Origin: Euborellia annulipes
Taxonomy: Eukaryota > Arthropoda > Insecta > Dermaptera > Anisolabididae
Length of the DNA stretch: 64,000 nucleotides
Assembly (NCBI GenBank): GCA_023213315.1
Contig: JAKCPI010012605.1
Location: 80,945-144,944 of the forward strand
Reading direction: 5' to 3'
The translations under genes and the position numbers were made by a program. Shown in pieces: positions 35,834-47,458 of this stretch; positions within the stretch are counted from its first letter, which is position 1; every line of letters begins with the position of its first letter. The notes beneath the pieces were generated by a model. It was given only the letters and a program-made list of their open reading frames with translations. It had not been told where the DNA came from and made no database searches.

Positions 35834-36485
35834 AAAAAAATCTGGTGTGACTGGCGCACAGCACACAACTCTCTCTTACCTTCGGTATTCGAAAGTTGTG
35901 TTCTGTGCTTTTCACACCAGATTTTTCGTGTCGACATATATTAAGTTTCCGCCGATATATTAAAATTCAAGATGTAAAATTTATAAAAATGGGAAAATAT
36001 TTATATTTTATAACCATGGCAACCATTTCTCCAATCTTTCCTTTGAAATACAAAAGTAAAGTGTGCTTCAAACAATTTTGAGAGCAAAATGAGAATATAC
36101 ATTTCAGAGAGCATCTAAAAAATAAATGATTTTTGAATTTTAAACAAAATCGTTAAAGAGAATTTTGATAAAATCGAAAAAAATTGAAAAAGTACATCAG
36201 TAAAGTACTAGTACTTTTTGGCTGATTTTGATTAAAAGCTTATTTTCACGGTCCCGGGAGGTGTTTAACTTAAATATAACATTTCAGCCTCATAGCTCAA
36301 TTCTTTCATGCTTAAAATTGAACACATACAGACACACAGACAGACCATGTCGCGAAAACCACTTTTTTGGATTCAGGGGACCTCAAAACGTATATATCCA
36401 TTAAAATCACGACATCGAATTTTTGACATGAATCCAATACTTTCTTTCTATACATATTTACATATATATAGAGGTAAGAGAAAGT
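35834..36485 (-). mobile_element. HLE copy, full length
   Basis: AAAAAATCTGGTGTGACTGG hairpin at the left, X-box-like palindrome at 36010, AGTACTAGTACT, CAGACAGACC microsatellite, and a terminal hairpin ending GAGGTAAGAGAAAGT. Confidence 0.8.
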
Positions 36486-37373
36486 AATATAAATATATAA
36501 AAAATAAAATAAACAATTGCCAGTCTCTGCTCTTGCAACCCTTCCTTGATACAACTCAAAAGCCACAGCTACAATACTAAATATTCAAAGAGAAAAATTC
36601 ATAAATTTTCCCGATATTTCATATTTTTAGTTTAGTATATAGAATTTCTTCTTTCAAATTTCTCCATAATTTTACTGAATAAGACCACTTAATCAAACGT
36701 CAATAGCCGAATTTTCCATTAAATGTATGTATGCCCTTTGGTTATCATAAATATTATGTATGAATTATTTACTTTTTCTAACATAATTGAATCAATAAAA
36801 ATAGATAAGATATTCAACTAGGACATTTAGCCATGGGGACAGTTTATTGATATCCTGATAACAGGTTTAAACGTAACAGGTAGAGTTTTATTAAAAAAAA
36901 AAAAAGACTTTACTATAAATAAACGATAATCTAATTGGGTTAAATTGTATTCTTATAAATATTCAAACAAATATCCAGTGTAAAAAAAGAAGGGTTTTGG
37001 GTTGCATATTAATAAGGCGAAAACTAAAATATTTAAATACAGGCATCAAAAAATTAGGTGTGACTAGTAGCACCATATTTTTTGATAATATGTCAACAGA
37101 TATTTAGTTTCCGTCAGTAGGTCCTACATTAGATAGAATTCAATAGATAAAATTTATAAACATGAGCAAATATTAATATTTTGATATAACAAAGCTGTGA
37201 GCGTTATTTATTGGCGAGGCTAAATATCCCCCCCCCTCCCCCCATTGAATACTAATATCTGAAAAAGATATTTAATATTTTGTTACCATGGGAACTATTT
37301 CTTCTATCTTTTCTATGAAGTAAGTAGTAAAGTGTGCTTCAAACAATTTTGAGGGCAAAATATTAATAATATA

Positions 37374-38036
37374 CCATCTATTGCAATAGTATTGAGACTA
37401 GAGCCCGGTAGTTAGGCAACCTAAATGGCACACGCTCACTAAACTGTTTTTATATAATACAATATTTTTCCCTCGGGCTTGGTGTAGGGCTTAGGCGTGC
37501 TGGCTTTGTATACCAAGGGTCGAGGGTTCTGATCCCAGGCAGTCGGATGATTTTAAGCCATTTGGATAGTAAATGGCTTAAATAAAAATGCCTGAATCCC
37601 AAATACCATATATATATTTAAATAACGGTTATCGTCAAAAGTCTTATGTGGCCTAAGTTGCCGAAGTCTGTGAGTGTGAGTGTGAATGAGAAAAAAGTGT
37701 CTGTAAAAAAAAAAGATACAATATTTTTATTAATTCAATTACCCGACAAAAGTAAAGGTGTGCTGCCTTGAGCCGAACCACGGGTCCACCAATTGGAATT
37801 CGGTGTTCGGGTATTTGAATTTACTCAGAAAGCAATTTTAGTCAGTCGATGTTATATAATATCTTAAATATTATATATGTAATTTCTTTTATAAATGTTT
37901 GAGATAATTTTTATGGTTATTATTTTGTTAAAAAGCCCTAATGTCTGCTTTGAAAAAGATATTTCTCACATAGACAAGCTGCTATTTGGGCTGCCTAACT
38001 ACCGGGCTTCAGTCTCAATACTATTGCAATAGATAT
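37374..38036. mobile_element. TA-flanked MITE, CTATTGCAATAG family, carrying a SINE
   Basis: Same TIRs; expanded by the SINE 37470-37715 and about 150 bp of unassigned sequence (37755-37900). Inserted in the HLE at 37048. Confidence 0.75.
37470..37715 (+). mobile_element. SINE, GGGCTTGGTGTAG family, 13 bp target duplication
   Basis: Full head, body and GTGTGAATG tail ending in an A-run; ATACAATATTTTT at 37457-37469 and 37716-37728. Confidence 0.8.
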
Positions 38037-38198
38037 TATATTTTTATATAGCTATACATTTTATAGAGTATCTAAAAAATAATTGATTTTTTAATCAAAT
38101 TGGAGCAAATTTTGAGATAGTCGAAAAAAACTGTAGTACTTTTTTTGTTCAAAAGCTTATTTTCAGGCCGCAGGGGGTGGCTAACTTAAATATAAAAT

Positions 38199-38493
38199 CG
38201 AAGGATCTCAAACCAGGTGATTCAATTTCAGGTTAATCACACAGATTCCAGGTTAGGGGAAATGGACGTCTCAATTTTAAAATAAGGAAACGAAATTTTT
38301 TTATTAAAAATTTATTGGCCGACTCGATTCGCAATTTAAATTTCGTCCTAATAGACATCATCAGGGCCTGCAAATAACATTATCTTAAACACATCTTTCA
38401 CCATCATACAAAAATCTTTCAAAACAGAAAAATTATGTCATATTTAATAAAACAATATTTATTTTCTTCTGAAATTGAGGTGGGAGAATATTG
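38199..38493 (-). mobile_element. Insertion carrying a hammerhead, 13 bp target duplication
   Basis: It splits the HLE at 37048-38679. TTAAATATAAAAT of the HLE is present on both sides (38186-38198, 38494-38506). It has no fold-back arms. It contains a hammerhead on the minus strand and no open frame; a retrozyme- or SINE-like passenger is a fair guess. Confidence 0.6.
38310..38372 (-). ncRNA. Hammerhead ribozyme with longer stem III
   Basis: On the minus strand: GGCC, CTGATGA (38364-38358), stem II GTCT/GGAC, GAAA, an 18 nt stem III region with AATT/AAT pairing, GTC (38323-38321) and GGCC closing stem I. All core residues match the consensus. Stem III differs from the ACGT form in the other copies here. 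Confidence 0.65.
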
Positions 38494-38867
38494 TTAAATA
38501 TAAAATTTCAACCTCTCAGCTCAATTCCTTCACTTTTTTAATTAAACACAGACAAGCCAAGTTCCGGAACTCACTTTTTTGGACTTAAAAACATGTATTT
38601 CAATCAAAATCTCGACATCGAATTTTTGAGATGAAACCTATCCTATCTCTTTCTTTATACATATTAGGTAAGAGAAAGTAAAAATAAACGGTATATTGTT
38701 TAAATTATAGAAAGCACAAACTTTTGCAACTCTTAATTGAAACTCAATAAACTGATAATTAAAATAATTAAATTATTAAAGTTCAATTTTAACCAAATTC
38801 AATTAGAGTAATAGCTATTTACTTAGTTACCTATTATTAGTTGATATATTTAAAGTTTATATTGTAT

Positions 38868-39861
38868 AAAATCTGGTGTGACTGGCGCACAGCACACAAC
38901 TTTCTCTTACCCTTCGGTAAGAGAAAGTTGCGCACCGTGCTGGTCACACCAGATTTTTTGTGTCGAGATATATTTAGTTTCCGATAGCACCTTAGTTTCA
39001 AACTTGCATTTTAAATGTTGACTGCTTCAAATAAACTATGGTTATTTTTCAAAATTTTAATCTCATATTTGGACATTTTATACACAATATAGATTCGTAA
39101 ATAAATACAAAATTTCATAAGAATTGGAAAAAAATTTTAAATGCGTAAAAAGTTCCAAAGGGGACCCCCTTTGAATCGAAATTAAGATACAAATCCCTAT
39201 AGGAAATTAACATTAGGCCTATGAGAGAAGGCGGAGAGACAGGCGATAATGTTTGCAAGTGAGAGAGAGAGAGATATATATGTTTTCTCCTAAGCATTTA
39301 AAGACACAAATAAAATAAAAATAAATGGGAATTTAAATAATAATTGATTTTTAATCTAATAAAAAGAAAAAGATTTAAATTCCGTTACCATGGCAACCAT
39401 TTCTATCTTTCCTATGAAGAACAAGAGTAAAGTGGTCTTCAGAAGATTTCAACGGCAAAATGAGAATATACATTTTAAAGAGCATCTAAAAAATAGTTCA
39501 TTTATGAATTTTAAAAAAATCCTTGGAGGGAATTTTGAGAAAATCGAAAAAACTGAAAAAGTACATCAGTAAAGTACTAGTACTTTTTGGCCGATTTTGT
39601 TCAAAAGCTTATTTTGAGATTCTTCAAAGGTACCTAAGTTAAATATAAAATTTCAATCCGGTAGCTCAATTCCTTCATGCTAAAAAATGGTTCCACACAC
39701 ACAGCACACACACACACACACAGACCAATTTGCGGGACCCACTTTTTTGGACTCAGGGGACCTCAAAACATGTATATCCATCAAAATCTCGACATCGAAT
39801 TTTTGACATGATCGCAATACTTTCTCTCTCTATATATTTCATATATAGGGTAAGAGAAAGT
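38868..39861 (-). mobile_element. HLE copy, long form, full length (about 1 kb)
   Basis: The perfect 3' hairpin folds AAAATCTGGTGTGACTGGCG back on itself through CTTTCTCTTACCCTTCGGTAAGAGAAAG. It has the extra long-form interior also seen in the 7870 and 45733 copies, GTTACCATGGCAAC at 39384, AGTACTAGTACT, a (CA)n run at about 39695-39720 and an intact CTATATATTTCATATATAG terminal hairpin. Confidence 0.8.
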
Positions 39862-40662
39862 AAAAAAGTAACTTATTTTAAAATAAGATTGTGTGAAGAA
39901 AAAAATTATAAACGTAACAGAGTAACAACGATTCGATCATCAATTTTGTGTTTTCTAATAATTAACGATAATTTTGTTTATAGAGAAGAGAAAGTTTTAA
40001 ATCTAATTAATAGTAACAATTATATTTTTTTTTTTTTACTTTTCAAAACTTAATAAAAGAACTAAGTAGTATGTATAGGAAAAGTTTTACTTTTTTTCTT
40101 TGTTAACTTAAAAAGAATTTAATTGTTTTTGTACTTTGTTAAAGTAATAAACTTTAATTCAAAGTATACTAAGACTATATTTGTTTTTCAATGCCAAGGG
40201 GGTTTACTTAAATTTATAAAATAAAAGACCCAGCCCATATTCAATTCAAAAATAAAACATGAAATTTAATGAATATGTAATTTCTCAAGACGAAACTAAG
40301 AGTTTATTTTGATAATGATACTACCAAATATCACCTGATGGTTTGTGAACTTTACTAGGAAATTGTGGTTTCTAGTTACAATACTCTTTCATTATAAATT
40401 CTCTCTTTATACCTGCAATGCGTTATAGAATTAACACGGAAATAAAATTGCGCCAGTGTGTCTATATATATTTCTTAAGAATAAAGTTTAATTAAAAGTT
40501 ACTTTATATGTTTGAAAATAATTTATTAACCTATCCAAATTTGATTTGTATAAATTCCCTTCATTTTTTTTAATTTTGTTTCTCTGCACTACCATTTATA
40601 ATATTACAAATCTATTTTATAGATGTTTTCGTTTTGTAGGCGATAGAAATAACAAAAATAAG

Positions 40663-41474
40663 AAAAATCTGGTGTGACTGGTCGTACAGCACACAACTTT
40701 CCTTACCTTCGGTAATCAAAAGTTGTGTTCTGTGCTTGTCACACCAGATTTTTTGTGTCGATATATATTTAGTTTCCGCCGGTATTTTAGAATTTTTAAT
40801 ATATCTATTGGGGGACCAGGCATTCTTATTTAAGCCATTTGGTGTCCAAATGGCTTAAATAAAATCATCGGACTGCCTGGGGTCCGGACCCGCGACGTTC
40901 GGTATAAAAGGTAGGCACGCTACCAGCTAGACCAAGTCCGTAGGCTATTTTAGAATTCAAGATATAAAATTTTTAAAGAGAGAAAAATTTATATTTTGTT
41001 ACCATGGCAACTATTTCTCCTATCTTTCCTATTAAGTACAAGAATAAAGTGGTCTTCATAAGATTTCAAGAACAAAATGGGAATATACAATTTAAAGAGA
41101 ATCTAAAAAATAATTTATTTTTGAATTTTAATCAAAATCGTTAGAGCAAATTTTGAGAAAATAAAAAAAAAAAACTGAAAAAGTACATCAATAAAGTATT
41201 AGTACTTTTTGGCCGATTTTTACCATAATCTTATTTTCAAGCCTCAGGGAGGGTTGTTAAATTAAATATAAAATTTAAACCTCCTAGCTCAATTTCTTCA
41301 TGCTTTAAATTGAACACACATACACATACAAGATCATGTTGCGAAAACCATTTTTTTTGGATTCAGGGGCATCAAAACGTGTATATCCATCAAAATCTCG
41401 ACATCGAATTTTTGACATGAATCCAATACTTTCTCTCTTTATATATTAACATATTTATAGAGGTAAGAGAAAGT
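40663..41474 (-). mobile_element. HLE copy interrupted by a SINE
   Basis: Complete 3' hairpin at 40663-40755, GTTACCATGGCAAC at 40998 and terminal GAGGTAAGAGAAAGT. A SINE at 40795-40945 duplicated TATTTTAGAATT of the element. Confidence 0.8.
40795..40945 (-). mobile_element. SINE, GGGCTTGGTGTAG family, truncated, 12 bp target duplication
   Basis: TATTTTAGAATT at 40783-40794 and 40946-40957. The tail half beyond the AAATGGCTT hairpin is missing. Confidence 0.8.
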
Positions 41475-41880
41475 AAAATTTGTATAAGCTAAGTTATTTA
41501 TTATATAAATTTTTCATTTTCTTTCTATATCAGTAATGCTTTTGAAATTTTAATGAATACTCGGAAAAATATGGTTTGGGCGGTTCGTCTTTATATGTCT
41601 GTGTGGTTAAACTTTATATTCAGAATGAAAAGTTCAAAGTTTGTTTAAAATTTGGTCGATGACCCAAATTCCACAATTAGTCAGCAGGGAGATGGGATTA
41701 AGATTCAAAGCCCGGAAATACTTAACTATAGATAATAGGGAGGTAATATAATATAGTTATATATAAAGATATCATCTTTATATATAAATATAAAAATTTT
41801 ATACACATTTAAAATTTGCATTTAATATCAGTAATTTTAAATTACATATCAACTATCATATTTCTTTTAGCAATGTTTTT

Positions 41881-42470
41881 ACTTTCTCTTACCTATGTAT
41901 ATATGTAATATAAAAAGATAGAAAGTATTAGATTCATGTCAAAAATTCGATGTCGAGATTTTGATGGATCTTCACGTTTTGAGGTCCCCTGAATCCAAAA
42001 AAGTGGTTTTCGCAACATGGTCCTGTATGTGTATGTGTGTTCAATTTAAAGCATGAAGGAATTGAGGTAGGAGGTTGAAATTTTATATTTAAGTTAGGCA
42101 CCTCCCCGGAGCGTGAAAATAAGCTTTTAATCAAAATCGACCAAAAAGTACTAGTATTTTACTAATGTAGTTTTTCAGTTTTTTCCATTTTCTCAAAATT
42201 CGCTCCAACGATTTTTTTTTAAATTCATATATCAATTATTTTTTAGATTCTCTTTAAAATGTATATTCTCATTTTACCATTGAAATCTTCTGAAGACCAC
42301 TTTACTCTTGTATTTCATAGGGAAGATAGGAGAAATGGTTGCCATGGTAACAAAATATAAATATTTTCCCATACTTATAAATTTTACATCTGAATTCAAA
42401 TGTTCCGTACTATCGGGAACTAAATATATGTCGACACGAAAAATCTGGTGCGACAGTCACACCAGATTTT
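41881..42470 (+). mobile_element. HLE copy with collapsed 3' hairpin
   Basis: ACTTTCTCTTACC at the left, GTTGCCATGGTAAC at 42338. The right end reads AAAATCTGGTGCGACAGTCACACCAGATTTTT, meaning that the inner part of the hairpin (the subterminal GGTAAGAGAAAGT) is cleanly missing. Confidence 0.75.
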
Positions 42471-43387
42471 TTTTTTTTTTTTTTTTAGAAAATAAGAGTA
42501 ATTTAAATTTTAAAAATTAAACACGATTTTGAATAAATTATACATAAAGAAATAAGAGAAATATTTCTAAATAACCTAGCTATATATCAACAAACAAATC
42601 ATAGCAACACTATAAACATTCTGAAGTGAGAGGTCTTGTGCTGGCTACAACAGATTTTTGCCTGAGATTGGAATGGGGTCCACAAAAAAATGTTCATCGA
42701 ACTAAGTAAGTTAAAGAAACCCTGATGCAAATAAAAGTAAAAGTTAACAAAAAAAAAAATCTCAAGAACATATAGTAAGAAGTTATTTATAGAGAAGCAC
42801 CTCAAAAGTCGAGTTAGTTGAAAAATAAAAATAAATTTTATCGACATTCTTAAACGCCTTTCAAAATCACTTAGGTGGATTCTCGATTGATACGTTTCAA
42901 AAGGACTATAGCCTATTGAAAAAAAAAAAAAAAAAAAAAACTTTCATTGATCTGCACTCTATATTTATTTATAAATATGAGATCAAACATGAAGAAGGTT
43001 TAGGCGAATCTGATTTCCCTTTAATCTCTCATCGATCCTAAGGTCTAGGTTTGTATAAATAATTTATATATCGTTGATAGCTTAAACGGAAATGTTTCAG
43101 GGGGATGAAAACCTGAAGGTCTAAGTCTCTTAATCCAGGGTTCTCAACCGGGTTGATTAAGGGTAAAGCTTGGGGTATCGCAAGCTTTATGATAAATATT
43201 AATAAACTAGAAGGCTTATTGTATGAAAAATAAATTTATTCAAATTAACATTTCAAATAAAGACTTAACCTAGTAAGCTTGTCTAATTAAAATTGATATT
43301 AATCGTTATTATTTTTAAAGCAAAAGGGAAACAGACAAATGAGTAAATATTAAACTTTTATAAAAGGGTGAGGATTAAAAGTAATTT
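42471..43387. other. Spacer between HLE copies
   Basis: No gene recognised; an A21 run lies near 42919-42940. Confidence 0.4.
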
Positions 43388-44437
43388 AAAATCTGGTGTA
43401 GTCGTACAGCACACAATTTGGGTAAAAGAAAGTTGTGTTCTGTGCTTATCACATCAGATTTTTTTGTGTGGACATAGGTTTATTTTCCGCTGATAAATTA
43501 GAATTCAAGATATAACATTTTTAAAGAGAGAAAAATTTATATTTTGTTACCATGGCAATTATTTCTCCTATCTTTCCTATTAAGTACAAGAGTAAAGTGG
43601 TCTTCATAAGATTTCAAGAACAAAATGAGAATATATATTTTAAAGAGCATCTAAAAAATAGTTGATTTATGAATTTTAATTAAAATCCTTGGAGGTAATT
43701 TTTAGAAAATCGAAAAAAACTGAAAAAGAGCATAAGTAAAGTACTAGTACTCTTTGACCGGTTTTGATTAAAAGCTTATTTTCACGCTCTAGGGGGGTGC
43801 CTGACTTAAATGTAAAATTTCAACCTCCTAACTCAATTCCTTCATGCTTTAAATTGAACACAGACAGACAGACAGACCACTTTTACTTTCTCTTACCCTA
43901 TATATGAAATATATAGAGAAAGTATTGCGATCATGTCAAAAATTCGATGTCGAGATTTTGATGGTTATACATGTTTTGAGGTCCCCTGAGTCCAAAAAGT
44001 GGGTCCCGCAAATTGGTCTGTGTGTGTGTGTGGACAATTTTGACCATGAAGTAAATGAGTTAGGAGGTTGAAATTTTTTATTTAACTTAGGCACCTTCCG
44101 AACTCGTGTTAATAAGCTTTTAAACAAAATCGGCCAAAAAGTACTAGTACTTTATTGATGTACTTTTTCAGTTTTTTGCGATTTTCTCATAATTCGCTGC
44201 AACGATTTTGTTTAAAATTCATAAATGAACTATTTTTTAGATGCTCTTTAAAAAGTATATCAGTGAAATTTTTCGTGGAAATCGTTTGAAGTACACTTTA
44301 CTGATATGGAAGCATTCGTAGCTCAGCACCATCTATGAATCATCGCGTGGTCAAGTTTGGAACTAAAGTGCTAAGAGCAACTAAATATATCTCGACACTA
44401 AAAATCTGGTGTGCCCAGGACGAATCTCGACATCGAA
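43388..44437 (-). mobile_element. HLE copy split by another HLE
   Basis: 3' hairpin at 43388-43465, body to GACAGACCAC at 43880. It is then interrupted by the copy 43885-44414 and resumes as CGAATCTCGACATCGAA at 44421-44437. Confidence 0.65.
43885..44414 (+). mobile_element. HLE copy nested in the T-run of another HLE
   Basis: ACTTTCTCTTACC to AAAAATCTGGTGTG; most of the 3' hairpin is lost. It entered at the CCACTTTTTTGG run of the older copy, another T-run target. Confidence 0.7.
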
Positions 44438-45084
44438 AATAGAGAATTTAGAGTTTTGTCCAAAAAGGGTCTTTAATTTTAAATGTGTTTACTTATTTTT
44501 GATACGCATAGTATTATTTTTATTATATTTTAAAATTGTATTTTAATTCCCATCCCAATTAGTTTGTCTGCTTAATTGGAAGAACGAGTAACAATAAGCT
44601 TGTTATATCATTTATTTATTTAATATCTATTTAATTCCATTTGTGTTTATTATTTACCAATTATTTCAATGTTCTTTATTGGATTCTAAAATCAATTTGT
44701 GTATTCGAGTTTGTTATTTTTGGTGACATGGAAAAATTGATATTATTTGATAAAAAAAAAAAAAAAATTATTTCGATTTCGTTTGATTTATTAGAAATTA
44801 TACAAGTGAGAGGGGGATGAAATAGCAATTTGAAATTATACTATAAATCGTTCATATTTCGTATAACTTATGGTTCTTTAATCAGAATAAAATTAATGGA
44901 AAATTGAAATAAGATAGGTCTTAAATTAATAATGAAAATTAAAAGCAATTTTGTTGAATTATATTCAAAGGACTTCGTTCTTTAGTGTAATGATTTATAA
45001 TTCTGTTCGTATGAACGTCTCAAAAAATTTTAAAATTTTAATCAGCATCCGAAGGAACTTTGCAGCAAGGAGATTAAATTTAAT

Positions 45085-45135
45085 TTTTATTCGCCGACGT
45101 TTCGGTTTCCAATCACTACCTTCATCAGGGCAAAT
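45085..45135 (-). ncRNA. Small hammerhead ribozyme, intact core
   Basis: Minus strand: stem I TTTGCC pairs GGCGAA (one wobble), CTGATGA, stem II GGT/ACC with a long loop, GAAAC, GTC. Confidence 0.65.
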
Positions 45136-45245
45136 ATTGAGTTAGGTGTTTCAATGTCTATTGTAATCATATATGTACAATTTTGTTTTAATTTGATATG
45201 TACAAAAAATTTTCAATTACTTGCTTACTCGGGATCTCTGATTCA

Positions 45246-45290
45246 ATGAAGATGATGATACAATGACCGAAACGTCGGCGAATTACAATT
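45246..45290 (+). ncRNA. Decayed hammerhead, 3' half intact
   Basis: ACCGAAACGTCGGCGAATT is kept, but the first core element reads ATGAAGA and stem II no longer pairs. Confidence 0.4.
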
Positions 45291-45732
45291 AAATAAAATA
45301 TTTTTTATTTAATCTCATGGCTGCAGAGTCCTGATTTAAATCTCCTCAGCCTCATAAAACATTAAATTTACTTGAATTTAAAATTTTATTTTTTTAGGGT
45401 ACTTTTAAAATTTTTGATGATGCGCCTGCTCTCCTACCAACTCCAAGTTGGTAACCCAAGAGCCCATTCAATTTTTTTTTTTTTTTTTTTGTTGGGTTTG
45501 GGTTCATATGATTATTAACAAAAATTATTAATATATAAATTTAAACTGGTAACCGTTGGCTCTAGTTGAAAAATTATTATTTAATCAGGTAAATTAAATT
45601 AAAAACACAAGATTAAATGTTTCAATAAATTATAAAAAACGTATTTGTGTTATTAAATACTAGTAATTGTATTACTTTTAACACACTGGGTGTCGAAATA
45701 CATAATAATAATATATTTAAAATTTTTTCTTG

Positions 45733-46674
45733 GTAGAGAAAGTTCTGTGTAGATTTTGTGTCGAGATATATTTAGTTCCCATAGCCCTTATTTCAAACTT
45801 GATTTAAATGTTGCTGTTCAAATAAACTATGGTTATTTTTCAAAATTTTAATCTCATATTTGGCATTTTATACACAATATAGATTCGTAAATACAAAATT
45901 TCATAAGAATTGGAAAAAAAAAATTTTAAATGGTAAAAGTTCCAAAGGGGACCCCCTTTGAATTGAAATTAACATACAAATCCCTATAGGAAAAACATTG
46001 GTCAAATGCGAAGATAAGGTGGAAAGTTTAAAACGCGTAGAAAGAGAGAAGATAATTTTGTGAGAGAGAGAGAGATATATATGTTTTCTCTGAAACAATT
46101 AAAGACACAAATAAAATAAAAATAAATGGGAATTTAAATAATAATTGATTTTTAATCTAATAAAAAGAAAAAGATTTAAATTCGGTTACCATGGCAACCA
46201 TTTCTATCTTTCCTATGAAGCACAAGAGTAAAGTGTGCTTCAAACAATTTTGAGGGCAAAACGAGAATATAATTTGAAAGAGCATCTAAAAAATAATTGA
46301 TTTTGAATTTTAATCAAAATCGTTAGAGCGAATTTTGAGAAAATCGAAAAAAACTGAAAAAGTACATCAGTAAAGTACTAGTACTTTTGGCCGATTTTGA
46401 TTAAAAGCTTATTTTGTCGGTCCCGGGGGGTGTTTAACTTAAATATAAAATTTCAGCCTCCTACTCAATTCCTTCATGCTTAAAATTGAACACACAGACA
46501 CACACACAGACACACACACACACACACACAACAGACAGACAGACAGACCATGTCGCGAAAACCACTTTTTGGATTCAGGGGACCTCAAAAGTGAAGATCC
46601 ATCAAAATCTCGACATCGAATTTTTGACATGAAACAATATTTTTTATATATTATATATATAAGAGGAGAGAAGT
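45733..46674 (-). mobile_element. HLE copy, long form, many small deletions
   Basis: Colinear with 38868-39861 over the whole length, but with numerous 1-5 base losses and a decayed 3' hairpin. It retains GTTACCATGGCAAC (46185), AGTACTAGTACT and an expanded (CA)n/(CAGA)n block at about 46488-46546. It abuts the fold-back at 46679. Confidence 0.7.
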
Positions 46675-46714
46675 AAAAAGAAGAAAACGCAGCCTTCTTT
46701 AAAAAAATATATTT

Positions 46715-46765
46715 TTAACAACTGACGTTTCGGCTTTGATCAAAGTCATCTTCGGAGCTTTTAGT
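46715..46765 (-). ncRNA. Decayed small hammerhead
   Basis: Minus strand: CCGAAGA (consensus CTGANGA), strong stem II CTTTG/CAAAG, GAAAC, GTC. One core change (U4 to C). Confidence 0.5.
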
Positions 46766-47214
46766 TGTCATTATACAGGGGTCAAAATTGAATTTTTTTT
46801 TTGTTTTTTGCTAATATCTCGAGAACCGTTTGAGATACAATGTTTAGCTTCTGTACACGATTTATGTTCATTATTTCGCTTGTTTTATGTGTAAAGTGTA
46901 AGCATTGTACCTCAAACGGTTCTCGAGATATTAGCAAAAAACAAAAATTCAACTTTGACCTCTTGTATCTTGAAAACGAAGAGTTTTTTTATGTAGAATC
47001 ATCTCCTTATCTAGGTACCTGTTATTTCCGGGCAAAACTATTTCCGGGAAAAACTTTTTTTTATTCTATCACTAATATATCTACAATATTTTTTTTGTGC
47101 CTAATGTGACAATTGACTCCAGTGTAGTACAATTTCATGTAATGTAATTTTTTTTCCTAATTTTATATCAAAAGTCAATACTAATTACAATTAATTCTAG
47201 ATATATGTATATAA

Positions 47215-47275
47215 TGACAACTAACAGCTCTGAAGATGGCTTTGAATAAAGCCGAAACTTCAGTTGTTAAAAATA
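47215..47275 (+). ncRNA. Decayed small hammerhead
   Basis: CTGAAGA core fits CUGANGA, stem II GGCTTT/AAAGCC is perfect, GAAAC follows, but the cleavage triplet is TTC. Confidence 0.5.
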
Positions 47276-47434
47276 GATTTTTTTTATTCTGACTGCGTTT
47301 TCTTCTGTTTTTATTCCTGATTCAAATTCCACCAGCCATAAATTACCTTGTTTTTACTTTAATTTACATGATTAAATGGACCACGATTCACTAAGGGATT
47401 GTGGTCCAACACTTTTAAATACTAATAATAATAA

Positions 47435-47456
47435 TATATAGGTAAGAGAAAGTAAA
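47435..47456 (-). mobile_element. HLE terminal fragment
   Basis: TATATATAGGTAAGAGAAAGTA only. Confidence 0.45.
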
Positions 47457-47458
47457 AA

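Larger units (their letters stand above)
37048..38679 (-). mobile_element. HLE copy with three nested insertions
   Basis: It starts AAAAAATTAGGTGTGACTAG (half of the hairpin is lost) and ends TTAGGTAAGAGAAAGT. It is expanded by a TA-flanked MITE (37374-38036), a SINE inside that MITE (37470-37715), and a hammerhead-bearing insertion (38199-38493). Confidence 0.75.
45030..45362. mobile_element. Ribozyme-bearing fold-back, short
   Basis: Diverged arms share GAGATTAAAT and ATTCGCCGACGTTTCGG with their complements near 45282-45350 (CTCATGGCTGCAG, CTGATTTAAATCTCC). The left arm has an intact hammerhead on the minus strand, the right arm a decayed one. Confidence 0.65.
46679..47308. mobile_element. 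Ribozyme-bearing fold-back with a palindrome in the loop
   Basis: The outer arms start AAGAAAACGCAG and end CTGCGTTTTCTT. The hammerhead arms are at 46706-46775 and 47209-47280. The loop holds a second inverted repeat (TTGCTAATATCTCGAGAACC, 46808-46827, and its complement near 46916-46940). Confidence 0.7.

Noticed and set aside
39115..39297. Minus-strand frame starting MLRRKHIYLSLSH
   Set aside because: Lies in the long-form interior of an HLE and is disrupted in the related copies at 7870 and 45733.
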